Assembly: GCA_937892025.1 (NCBI GenBank)
Contig: CALAVA010000067.1
Span: 1-9,030, forward strand
Length of the DNA stretch: 9,030 nt
Source: an uncultured Bacteroidales bacterium
GTDB lineage: Bacteria; Bacteroidota; Bacteroidia; Bacteroidales; WCHB1-69
Reading direction: 5' to 3'
The first letter of the stretch is position 1. Every line of letters starts with the position of its first letter. Under the pieces are notes generated by a model, which searched no databases, was not told the origin of the DNA, and saw only the letters and a program-made list of their open reading frames with translations. A program made the translations under genes and the position numbers. Shown one piece after another: positions 1 to 6,802 of the stretch.

Positions 1-102
1 TCCTGTATTACAATGAGTTGGGATGGGGTGACCTATGTTTAGCGGACAGTAATAAAAGCAATAATGAAAATGAAAACTACGATAAACATATTTTTACTTT
101 TG
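1..102. other. Non-coding left edge, downstream of the potassium channel gene
   Basis: This stretch lies beyond the stop codon of the ion channel gene, which is the last gene of the leftward operon. I see no convincing gene, no tRNA-like structure and no G+C-rich hairpin followed by a T-run that would be a clear terminator. Open frames on the plus strand here run antisense into the channel gene and do not resemble a known protein. The next gene to the left lies outside the window. Confidence 0.5.
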
Positions 103-972
103 TTATTTATACTGATTGTCGTCCAATTCTTGTCCACAATATTTGCAATATAGTGCTTGTTTGTCATTGTCGTTTTGGGGTTTTCCACAATGACGACACT
201 TGCGACCTTTTACATTTTTGGCAATATTTACACTGACAATGCCGGTCGGAATGGCAATAATGGTATAACCAATCAACATAACTATGGCCGAAAGAAAACG
301 CCCCAAAGTCGTTGTCGGTGTTATATCACCATAACCTACGGTTGTCATTGTAACAATTGTCCAATAAATGCTGTTGGGAATATTGTCAAAACCCGTGCCG
401 GGCTCGTTTTGCTCTATTACATACATAAGAGTGCCTATCACTAACGATAGAAGGCTTACAAATATGAAAAAAACAAAGATTTTCTTTTTGCTTTCGTTTA
501 AAGCCTTTAAAATTAAGTTCCCTTCAGATAAAAAACCAAACAATCTGAAAACACGAAAAACTCTAATCAACCGCAGTGTACGTATCAACAAGAGATATTG
601 AGCACTGGAGAAAAATATGCCCAAATAGGTCGGCAAGGTGGAAAGTAAGTCTATTATGCCATAAAAACTGAATATATATTTTTTTCTATCCGGTGCACAA
701 TAAACTCGCATGGCATATTCTATGGTAAAAAAGACCGTAATGACCCATTCCAAAATGCGTAAAAACAATTCCCAACCACTGGAAAATAAATGCATGCTGT
801 CTAAGATGACCAAGGCTATGCTGGCCACTATAAAACCGATAAGTATTATGTCAAACAATTTGCCTGACCATGTGTCTGATTCAAAAATGACAGCGTATAA
901 TTTCTCTTTTAAGGTGTGTTGCTGTTTGTGAAATTGAATACTATTGTATATGCGTTTTAAAAATTTTTTCAT
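103..972 (-). CDS. Voltage-gated potassium channel (six-helix ion transporter family) with C-terminal zinc ribbon
   Basis: This 289-residue protein is predicted to be an inner-membrane tetrameric channel passing K+ in response to membrane voltage. Six transmembrane helices are visible, S1 at about residues 40-58, S2 at 70-90, S3 at 100-122, S4 at 126-146, S5 at 163-186 and S6 at 225-250. S4 carries arginines exactly every third position (R131, R134, R137, R140, R143), the classic voltage sensor. The pore loop has the K+ selectivity filter TTVGYGD at 210-216. After S6 a short tail holds two CxxC pairs (C259/C262 and C276/C279), which look like a zinc ribbon. The long cytoplasmic RCK/TrkA-N domain of many bacterial Kch proteins is absent. 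The ATG start lies 13 bases after the stop of the protease gene, so this is probably the last gene of the operon. The channel assignment is firm; physiological role and gating ligand are inference. Confidence 0.93.
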   Translation of the reverse strand: MKKFLKRIYNSIQFHKQQHTLKEKLYAVIFESDTWSGKLFDIILIGFIVASIALVILDSMHLFSSGWELFLRILEWVITVFFTIEYAMRVYCAPDRKKYIFSFYGIIDLLSTLPTYLGIFFSSAQYLLLIRTLRLIRVFRVFRLFGFLSEGNLILKALNESKKKIFVFFIFVSLLSLVIGTLMYVIEQNEPGTGFDNIPNSIYWTIVTMTTVGYGDITPTTTLGRFLSAIVMLIGYTIIAIPTGIVSVNIAKNVKGRKCRHCGKPQNDNDKQALYCKYCGQELDDNQYK

Positions 973-985
973 CTGTAATGCTAAT

Positions 986-2257
986 TTAATGTTTTATTAC
1001 TATCATACATCGGTTTGCTATTGTAAAAAAATATATGCCATTAGGAAACTCTGATAGGTCTATCTGAAAATGATTGCCTGATAAATGATAGCTTTTGAGA
1101 AATCTTCCTTGTTGGTCATAAATAGATATGTCTTTTGGATTAGAAACTTCTGTATCTGTAGTTATATGAATAATGTTTGAAGTCGGATTGGGATATATTG
1201 TGATGTCTTTGATGTCGTTTGAGGCTACTATAGTATTATTCTTATCCATTATACTCATGGAAGGGTCTCCAAACAAGACCCATGTCTTGGCATCTTTGTT
1301 TCTATGGAGCCTAAGGCTTGTATAACCAAACGCAGATAACCACAAGTCCCCAAGTTTACTATCGGTTTGTAGAGATGCTAATGCTACACCCAAACCTTCC
1401 AAATTAGCGTCCCAATCGTTTAATGCAGAGGACATCACAACCGCTTTCGCACCATGACGGCTACCTAACCATGACTCGGCAAAACATGTTCTATCTACAA
1501 AATTACCATTTAAACATGCCGCAGAAAAAATGATAGGAAAAATCGTGTTTCTTGTTTGTGCTATATCCGCAGAAGAAAAACCTGAGGTTTGCCACGTGTC
1601 ATAATCACCATGACCCGCATAAAACAATAAGTCGCAACCTTTGTTGAGCAAATTTTGAACTTGGAGCTTGACGGGAGAGCCTACACTATCATAGCCTCCT
1701 TGACTGCCATCAAACAATTCTCCTTGTAACTGAAAACCATGAGCAAATAAAGGGGGGTACATCTCTCGTAAACGAACATAATCTTCTTTCCCTGTCATCT
1801 CTGAAACAATATTAGAGGCAATGACTCCAAAATAGCGACCATGGTGCGGAGACATGGATTTTTCAAGCATTGTAAACAATTCTTCTCTACACTCACAAGA
1901 AAAACGACCAACGGCCATACTGGGTAAACTATCACTACCAAAAATAGCATAATCTGCATCTGTCCACCCCTCGTCAAGAGGATAGGACGGAATAAACATA
2001 TTGTCGCCAATGAGTAATAAATAGGTAGCAAACGTGCTTTGATAGGCTTGATATATCGATCCTTTTATCTCTTCGCAGGATAGACTATCTTGCACTACAA
2101 CAAGACAACAACTGATATCTTCTCTTGTCTTGTAGGTTATAAAATCATCTAAACATGTGGAAAATTGTTGCGGAACAACAATGAGCATAGTCTCTGTTTG
2201 AGCAAAACTATAACACCAATAACAGATACAGACAGCCAATAAAAATCTTCTTTTCAT
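986..2257 (-). CDS. Gingipain-like C25 family cysteine protease with type IX secretion C-terminal signal
   Basis: This is a predicted exported cysteine protease of family C25. From the preferred ATG at 2257 it has 423 residues; an in-frame TTG at 2266 would add three. An N-terminal signal peptide is visible (KRR, a hydrophobic run, cleavage likely after SFA at about residue 19). The caspase-like catalytic core shows the His motif YAGHGD (H216) and the Cys motif SAACLNG (C248), a spacing of 32 residues that is close to gingipain RgpB. A GSDSLPSMAVGR segment near 108-119 matches the conserved strand before the first loop. Residues 350-423 form a type A T9SS sorting domain, with YPNPTSN at 355-361 and a final GIYFFTI strand, so it should cross the outer membrane by type IX secretion. 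Family members usually have a propeptide of around 200 residues, which is missing here. Substrate is unknown; Arg or Lys specificity cannot be read from the sequence. It sits 14 bases after the CLC gene. Confidence 0.9.
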   Translation of the reverse strand: MKRRFLLAVCICYWCYSFAQTETMLIVVPQQFSTCLDDFITYKTREDISCCLVVVQDSLSCEEIKGSIYQAYQSTFATYLLLIGDNMFIPSYPLDEGWTDADYAIFGSDSLPSMAVGRFSCECREELFTMLEKSMSPHHGRYFGVIASNIVSEMTGKEDYVRLREMYPPLFAHGFQLQGELFDGSQGGYDSVGSPVKLQVQNLLNKGCDLLFYAGHGDYDTWQTSGFSSADIAQTRNTIFPIIFSAACLNGNFVDRTCFAESWLGSRHGAKAVVMSSALNDWDANLEGLGVALASLQTDSKLGDLWLSAFGYTSLRLHRNKDAKTWVLFGDPSMSIMDKNNTIVASNDIKDITIYPNPTSNIIHITTDTEVSNPKDISIYDQQGRFLKSYHLSGNHFQIDLSEFPNGIYFFTIANRCMIVIKH

Positions 2258-2271
2258 GATAGACAAGACGA

Positions 2272-4047
2272 TTAGTCTTCAGATATTTCTTCTATAATTT
2301 CGCGATAAGTGGAAAATACGTTGGCACGAGAAATAAAACCATAATAAATCTGCTTCTCATCTATAACTACCATGTTGTATAGACCTGTCTCCCGAAATTT
2401 CTCTACAACAGAACTCATTCTCTCATTCGGATTAACTGAAGTGGAAGGAAAAAACGCTACGTCTTTTAACGGAATATCATATTTCTCCTCATGAAACATC
2501 AACGGACGAACGTCATCTAAAATAACAATGCCATAAAAATGTTGCTTTTCATCTACTAAAGGAAATATATTTCTAACCGAATGCTCTATAACAGGTAATA
2601 AATCTCTAATGGTCGCCTCCGGATTGACGGTGGCAAAATTGTTCTCTATCAAATTTGAAACATTCAATAAACTTAAAGCGTGTTTGTCTTTGTGATGAGT
2701 GATAAGATTGCCTTCGGCTGCTAAACTTTTCGTATATACAGAATATTTCTCAAAAGGATAAAATATGCAACATGAAACTAAAGTCGTTAGCATTAATGGT
2801 ACAAACAATTGATAGCCACCAGATATTTCGGCTATAAGAAATATGGCTGTTAGCGGAGCCTTCATCACACTGCCCATAACACCTGACATACCTGCTAATA
2901 CAAAATTTAAAACAGGAACATGTGCATCAAAAAAAGTATTGATAAATGTGGCTAACAAACAACCTGCTATACCACCCAAAAACAACGAGGGAGCAAAAAC
3001 TCCACCTACACCGCCTGCACCCGTAGTAAAGGCGGTCGCAAAAGTTTTAAACATTAACAATAAAAACAAAAACAATAGTATCAAAAAATCATTGTATTGC
3101 CAACTATAAAAAGGACTATTGTGAAACAAATATGATAAGTTCCCACGCATGATATTGCTTAAAGCTTCATAACCCTCACCATAAAAGGACGGAAAAAGAA
3201 ATATTAGCACACTCAACAATATGCCACCAACTGCAATTTTGCCCCATGAACTTTGCATCTTTTTGAAAATGGATTCTATAAACGCAGACATTCGCATAAA
3301 ATACAACGAATATAGACCTGTAACTAAACCTAAAATTGCATAAAGAGGAAGATTCTCTATGGCAAACTCTGAAATAGTGCCAATATTGTTAAACATAATG
3401 CTATGACCTAACAAAATATAAGACATGCTCATGGCTGTAACCGCTGAAACTAATAAGGGAAATGCCGAAGTGATGGTAAGGTCAAGCATTAACACCTCTA
3501 TGGCAAATACAACACCCGCAACGGGAGCATTAAATATAGCAGCAACAGCGGCTGTCGCTCCACAGGCAACCAAGGTAATTGTAGACTTTGTATTAAGTTT
3601 GAAAAACGTGCCTAATTGAGAACCTATGGCTGAACCCGTTAAAGTAATTGGAGCCTCCAAACCTACTGAACCACCAAAACCAACCGTCAGCGTACTCGCT
3701 ATTATGGAAGAGTAGGTGTGATGACCTTTTAATTTCCCTTTATCGCGGGCTATCGCATATAAAACCTTGCTAACACCATGACTTAAATCATCTTTGACAA
3801 AAAACTTGACAAATAAAACTGTCAAGCTAATTCCTATAATGGGAAAAGCTAAAAACAAATAATTGTAGTCATCTTCAGGAAAAGCCTCCTGAAGCATTAC
3901 CTGAGTTGCATGTACACTAATCTTGAGTAAAATTGCCGCCAACGAGGCTATTATGCTTACAAAAATACTCAAAATTAAAACTTTGTTGTTGTTTGAAAGA
4001 CGTGCAAATAGCAAAAATAGGCGATTGATATATTTTTTACCATCCAT
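2272..4047 (-). CDS. CLC-type chloride channel/transporter with C-terminal CBS domain pair
   Basis: This 591-residue inner-membrane protein belongs to the CLC family, which moves Cl- (or other anions) as a homodimer. Residues 20-450 are the hydrophobic CLC core. The GKEGP-type motif appears as GLEAP at 129-133, with the gating glutamate at E131; the GxFxP motif is GGVFAPS at 348-354, and Y435 aligns with the anion-coordinating tyrosine (Y445 of E. coli ClcA). The first selectivity motif is diverged (SHGVSK near 89-94 rather than GSGIP). At the internal proton-glutamate position the sequence is FAIEV (181-185), giving V185 where ClcA antiporters have glutamate. Residues about 462-515 and 528-585 are two CBS domains, which often bind adenine nucleotides and may regulate transport. 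The gene starts inside the end of the lipoprotein gene (an 11-base overlap, ATGGATGGTAA), so translational coupling is likely. Family call is firm; channel versus antiporter is not settled. Confidence 0.93.
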   Translation of the reverse strand: MDGKKYINRLFLLFARLSNNNKVLILSIFVSIIASLAAILLKISVHATQVMLQEAFPEDDYNYLFLAFPIIGISLTVLFVKFFVKDDLSHGVSKVLYAIARDKGKLKGHHTYSSIIASTLTVGFGGSVGLEAPITLTGSAIGSQLGTFFKLNTKSTITLVACGATAAVAAIFNAPVAGVVFAIEVLMLDLTITSAFPLLVSAVTAMSMSYILLGHSIMFNNIGTISEFAIENLPLYAILGLVTGLYSLYFMRMSAFIESIFKKMQSSWGKIAVGGILLSVLIFLFPSFYGEGYEALSNIMRGNLSYLFHNSPFYSWQYNDFLILLFLFLLLMFKTFATAFTTGAGGVGGVFAPSLFLGGIAGCLLATFINTFFDAHVPVLNFVLAGMSGVMGSVMKAPLTAIFLIAEISGGYQLFVPLMLTTLVSCCIFYPFEKYSVYTKSLAAEGNLITHHKDKHALSLLNVSNLIENNFATVNPEATIRDLLPVIEHSVRNIFPLVDEKQHFYGIVILDDVRPLMFHEEKYDIPLKDVAFFPSTSVNPNERMSSVVEKFRETGLYNMVVIDEKQIYYGFISRANVFSTYREIIEEISED

Positions 4048-4498
4048 AGTCTATAAAGGATAAGATTAAACCCAAATAAAGTGTCCACTTGTTCCCATTG
4101 CTGTCTGTATAGGACAATATTAATTCTTTATTTGAAAATTTGATAATGGTATAAACTCTACTAATAACTTGATTTTGACCTTTTGCATTGACAATTATGG
4201 TTTTTTTCTTGTTGCCAAACTCCCATGTACCTTCTGCTGTCTTTATATTGCTATTATCTTGAGAATAGTCAATGAGACAAACACCTGTCTGATAAAAAGA
4301 AAAAATACTATTTACACGTTCCTCATAGCAAGGAAATTCTGAACTAAGCACACCATTCTTTTCTATTTTGTTTACTTGCCACTCACCACGAATACGGTCA
4401 TTGAGTTTAGTCAAACTAAAAGACGGCTCTTCATAACGACAAGAAGACATAACAGATAAAAGAATGAACCCAATAACTATAAATTTTATTTTATCCAT
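4037..4498 (-). CDS. Small lipoprotein, lipocalin-like domain
   Basis: This 153-residue protein begins with MDKIK, a hydrophobic stretch and a lipobox ending SVMSSC, so C20 should be lipid-modified and the protein anchored in the cell envelope. Mature residues CRYEEP carry acidic residues just after the cysteine, as in some Bacteroidetes surface-lipoprotein export signals, but the match is weak. The rest is rich in beta strand and begins with a GEWQVNKIEKNG segment at 38-49, similar to the first strand of Bacteroidales lipocalin-like lipoproteins. A TWEFG motif follows at about 91-95 and a closing NKWTLYL strand near 135-141. No catalytic residues are apparent. Its start overlaps the end of the kinase–RapZ gene by 13 bases and its end overlaps the CLC gene by 11, so it is firmly embedded in the operon. 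Ligand and function are unknown. Confidence 0.8.
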   Translation of the reverse strand: MDKIKFIVIGFILLSVMSSCRYEEPSFSLTKLNDRIRGEWQVNKIEKNGVLSSEFPCYEERVNSIFSFYQTGVCLIDYSQDNSNIKTAEGTWEFGNKKKTIIVNAKGQNQVISRVYTIIKFSNKELILSYTDSNGNKWTLYLGLILSFIDYGW

Positions 4499-5922
4499 TT
4501 TTCTTGCATTAAATGAGAAATTTCAATATCTATATCATAAGTATTTTGCAGATATTGACTTAATTTATTGGCAAAATATACTGACCGATGTTGACCACCT
4601 GTACAACCAAAACTTATCATCAAATTGGAAAATTGTCGGTGAATGTAATTTTTTACCGCCATGTCTACAATGGATTTTACATGGTCGAAATAAAGGGCAA
4701 CTTCAAGACTATTGTCTAAAAAATCTACCACTTGTTTGTCGCAACCATTCAAACATTTGTATTGTTCATATCTACCCGGATTAGGCAAACAACGGCAATC
4801 AAATACAAAACCACCACCATTGCCACTTCTGTCAGTAGGCTGCACATCTTTATATGAAAAACTATTGATTTGTACAAGCAGTTTAGGTACACAGAATTGT
4901 TGTAAGAAAGGAGATTGGATTATTCTGTGAAAAACCATCCACAAATGAGGAATGTCAATGCCCAATTTTACATGCTCTAAAAGCCAACTCAAATTCTTTA
5001 AGGCATAAGGAATACTCCGCAAAAAATGTTTTTTCCCTTCATAAAATCCTCTAAATCCATAAGAACCCATCGCTTGCATGATACGGATAAAAACAAAAGC
5101 ATAATAATATTTTCTAAAATGCTCTGCTTGTTGAGGGTGGGTGGTTCGCAATTGTTGAATATAATAACTTAATAATTCCTCTCGTATATCATCAGGAATA
5201 TTGGCCTTCCCATCATAAAGCAATGAGGCTACATCATATTGCAAGGCACCCATTCGCCCACCTTGATAATCTATAAAATATATCTCATTATTAAAAATCA
5301 TCAAATTGCGGGATTGAAAATCTCTATATAGAAAATATTGGCTATCGGCTTCCAACAAAAAAGAACTTAAGGTGTCAAAATCATCTTCCAACAATTGCTC
5401 GTCAAAAGGAATTTTCGCTAATTTGAGAAAATAGTATTTAAAATAGTTCAAATCCCATCTGATAGATTGAGCATCAAAAGCACTGCGTGGATAACATTTG
5501 CTAAAATCCAAACCATTTTTGCCACAAAATTGAATTTCCAACAATCCTTTCAATGCTGCCTGATAGTAATATTTTAACTTTTCGGGAAAGGACTCGTTGG
5601 GATATTTCGCCCGTTCGGTTGTTAAACAAACAAATAACGTTTCATCACCTAAATCGGACAAAAGATAAATATTGTTTGCTATATCCTCCGCTAATATTTT
5701 CGGAACGGCAATGCCTTGACGGAGAAAATGTTTGGTAAAACTCAAAAAAGCCTCATTCTCTTTCCTATCATCATTAAAAACACCTATAATACTTCCACCT
5801 TGGTATGAGATCCGAAAATATCTTCTATTAGACCCAGAAGCAGGTAATATCTTGGTTGATAAAATCGAACATTGAAATGTCTTAATAAAAAGATTTTCAA
5901 TATTTTTAATGATTGTTTGCAT
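4486..5922 (-). CDS. APH-fold sugar kinase fused to RapZ C-terminal domain
   Basis: This 478-residue cytoplasmic protein has two parts. Residues about 1-330 form an aminoglycoside-phosphotransferase-type kinase: a substrate-proximal ASGSNRRYFR loop at 28-37, a LLSDLGDETLF hinge at 87-97, the catalytic loop YRDFQSRN (D201, N206; arginine replaces the usual histidine of HxD) and the metal-binding DYQGG at 218-222. Its closest characterised relatives by motif are AmgK-type kinases, which phosphorylate N-acetylmuramic acid or N-acetylglucosamine at the anomeric carbon for cell-wall sugar recycling. Residues about 350-478 match the C-terminal domain of RapZ, which senses glucosamine-6-phosphate in E. 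coli, with FDCRCLPNPG at 374-383 and GCTGGQHRS at 439-447. The N-terminal P-loop ATPase of true RapZ is absent. This fusion is common in Bacteroidetes. The partner MurU-type nucleotidyltransferase is not in this window. It starts 5 bases after the FKBP stop. Substrate assignment is inference. Confidence 0.88.
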   Translation of the reverse strand: MQTIIKNIENLFIKTFQCSILSTKILPASGSNRRYFRISYQGGSIIGVFNDDRKENEAFLSFTKHFLRQGIAVPKILAEDIANNIYLLSDLGDETLFVCLTTERAKYPNESFPEKLKYYYQAALKGLLEIQFCGKNGLDFSKCYPRSAFDAQSIRWDLNYFKYYFLKLAKIPFDEQLLEDDFDTLSSFLLEADSQYFLYRDFQSRNLMIFNNEIYFIDYQGGRMGALQYDVASLLYDGKANIPDDIREELLSYYIQQLRTTHPQQAEHFRKYYYAFVFIRIMQAMGSYGFRGFYEGKKHFLRSIPYALKNLSWLLEHVKLGIDIPHLWMVFHRIIQSPFLQQFCVPKLLVQINSFSYKDVQPTDRSGNGGGFVFDCRCLPNPGRYEQYKCLNGCDKQVVDFLDNSLEVALYFDHVKSIVDMAVKNYIHRQFSNLMISFGCTGGQHRSVYFANKLSQYLQNTYDIDIEISHLMQEKWIK

Positions 5923-5927
5923 TAGAG

Positions 5928-6527
5928 CTATTTTACCTTAAATAATTCCACTTGAAAAATTAATGTCGCTCCACCTTTTATATCTTTGCCTGCACCTTTG
6001 TCCCCATAGGCCAAATGAGAAGGTATATAAAATTCAAATTTTGAACCTTCACTCATCAATTGTAAGCCTTCTGTCCAACCTTTAATAACTTGATTCAACG
6101 GAAATTCAATTTTTTCTCCTCTTAAAACAGAAGAATCAAAAACAGTGCCGTCTATCAAAGTACCATGATAATGAACTTCTACAATGTCATTTGCTTGTGG
6201 TTTTTTTCCGATACTTTCTCTTAAAATCTTATATTGTAGTCCACTTTTTGTTTCCACAACACCGGGCTTTTTCTTATTCTCTTCCAAGAATTGACGACCT
6301 CGTTGTAATTCTTCTTCTAATTCTTTCTTTTCAATAACTTCTACCTCTTTTTGAAGTATTTGCATCTGATTCTGTATTTCAGATAGGGTCAATTCCGGAT
6401 TTACCCCATTCATAGTGTCCGCAAAACCTTTTGCAAAGGATTCTATATCAATTTTTACACCCATTTTCGCCCAATCTGCTCCAATTACAATACCTAATGC
6501 GTATGATTTTTTGTCTGTTATGCTCAT
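5928..6527 (-). CDS. FKBP-type peptidyl-prolyl cis-trans isomerase (Mip/FkpA-like)
   Basis: This 199-residue protein speeds cis-trans isomerisation of proline bonds and probably also acts as a folding chaperone. Residues 1-85 form the helical Mip/FkpA-type N-terminal dimerisation region, with a charged long helix rich in Glu and Lys at about 48-85. Residues 95-199 are the FKBP domain. Every residue that lines the FKBP12 active site has a counterpart (Y120, F130, D131, F142, V147, I148, W151, Y174, F191), so it should be catalytically active. No signal peptide or lipobox is visible at the N terminus, so the protein is probably cytoplasmic, unlike secreted FkpA and Mip. It is the first gene of the leftward operon; a TATCTTTG -7 element stands 32 bases before the ATG. 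Upstream sequence is extremely A+T-rich, which supports this start. Confidence 0.94.
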   Translation of the reverse strand: MSITDKKSYALGIVIGADWAKMGVKIDIESFAKGFADTMNGVNPELTLSEIQNQMQILQKEVEVIEKKELEEELQRGRQFLEENKKKPGVVETKSGLQYKILRESIGKKPQANDIVEVHYHGTLIDGTVFDSSVLRGEKIEFPLNQVIKGWTEGLQLMSEGSKFEFYIPSHLAYGDKGAGKDIKGGATLIFQVELFKVK

Positions 6528-6559
6528 TGTTTATATGTTTTAATAATTAAACTAATTTA

Positions 6560-6567
6560 CAAAGATA
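6560..6567 (-). promoter_or_regulatory. Bacteroidetes-type -7 promoter element for the FKBP-led operon
   Basis: Read on the minus strand, TATCTTTG matches the Bacteroidetes sigma-70 -7 consensus TAnnTTTG at every fixed position. It ends 32 bases before the FKBP ATG, which would give a leader of roughly 25 bases. I find no TTG at the usual 19-21-base distance upstream; the nearest TTG is about 10 bases away, so the -33 element is weak or absent. The surrounding stretch is about 15% G+C over 6541-6600, as expected for a promoter region in this phylum. Confidence 0.55.
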
Positions 6568-6631
6568 CTATAAAATTCAATATAGGCATATTTTTTTTTG
6601 ATTTTTCCTATCGTTTCAATAAAAAAATGTT

Positions 6632-6660
6632 TTGCATGAGGTTTTTCTGTTTGTATGCAA
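6632..6660. repeat. Short inverted repeat TTGCAT / ATGCAA
   Basis: TTGCAT (6632-6637) and ATGCAA (6655-6660) form a 6-bp inverted repeat around a 17-base T-rich loop, in the A+T-rich gap upstream of the FKBP promoter. It could be a weak hairpin or an operator, but arms this short may occur by chance. Confidence 0.25.
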
Positions 6661-6735
6661 TAGTGTCCAAAATAATTAGTCCGTCCTTAAAACGCATTAA
6701 ATATTTATCATTCAATATAATAAAGTCAAATAATA

Positions 6736-6794
6736 TGCGTTATAAATGCAAAGAAATTTGAATCACACAAGCAAAAACCTTGCAAAATAACGCA
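6736..6794. repeat. Imperfect inverted repeat (13 paired bases) beside the transposase remnant
   Basis: TGCGTTAT (6736-6743) pairs perfectly with ATAACGCA (6787-6794), and just inside, TGCAA (6747-6751) pairs with TTGCA (6780-6784), separated by a 3-by-2 internal loop. The loop between the arms is 28 bases. A further copy of one arm, AACGCAT at 6691-6697, could pair with ATGCGTT at 6735-6741 instead, so two mutually exclusive stems are possible. The repeat ends 8 bases before the transposase start codon. It may be part of the insertion sequence end, or a hairpin of the host; no T-run follows on either strand to make it a classic terminator. Confidence 0.4.
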
Positions 6795-6802
6795 CAGAAA
6801 TC

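Larger units (their letters stand above)
6528..6802. other. A+T-rich intergenic region between FKBP operon and transposase remnant
   Basis: This 275-base stretch holds the FKBP operon promoter at its left end and two sets of inverted repeats towards the right. I find no open frame resembling a protein on either strand and no tRNA. Long A and T runs (for example T-rich at 6591-6606 and A-rich at 6621-6627) suggest bent, promoter-like DNA. The jump in base composition near 6790-6800 marks the approximate left limit of the recognisable insertion sequence remnant. Confidence 0.5.

Noticed and set aside
1..102. Possible end of a mobile element or terminator at the left edge
   Set aside because: No stable hairpin with a T-run and no peptide that I could match with confidence; too short to judge.
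64..153. Plus-strand 29-residue frame starting MKMKTT followed by a hydrophobic stretch, resembling a tiny membrane peptide
   Set aside because: It runs antisense into the end of the ion channel gene, has no clear ribosome binding site or promoter, and A+T-rich antisense DNA of membrane genes often yields hydrophobic frames by chance.
2258..2266. TTG start for the C25 protease, three codons before the ATG
   Set aside because: The ATG at 2257 gives a standard signal peptide start (MKRRF); the TTG adds only MSI and has no better ribosome binding site.
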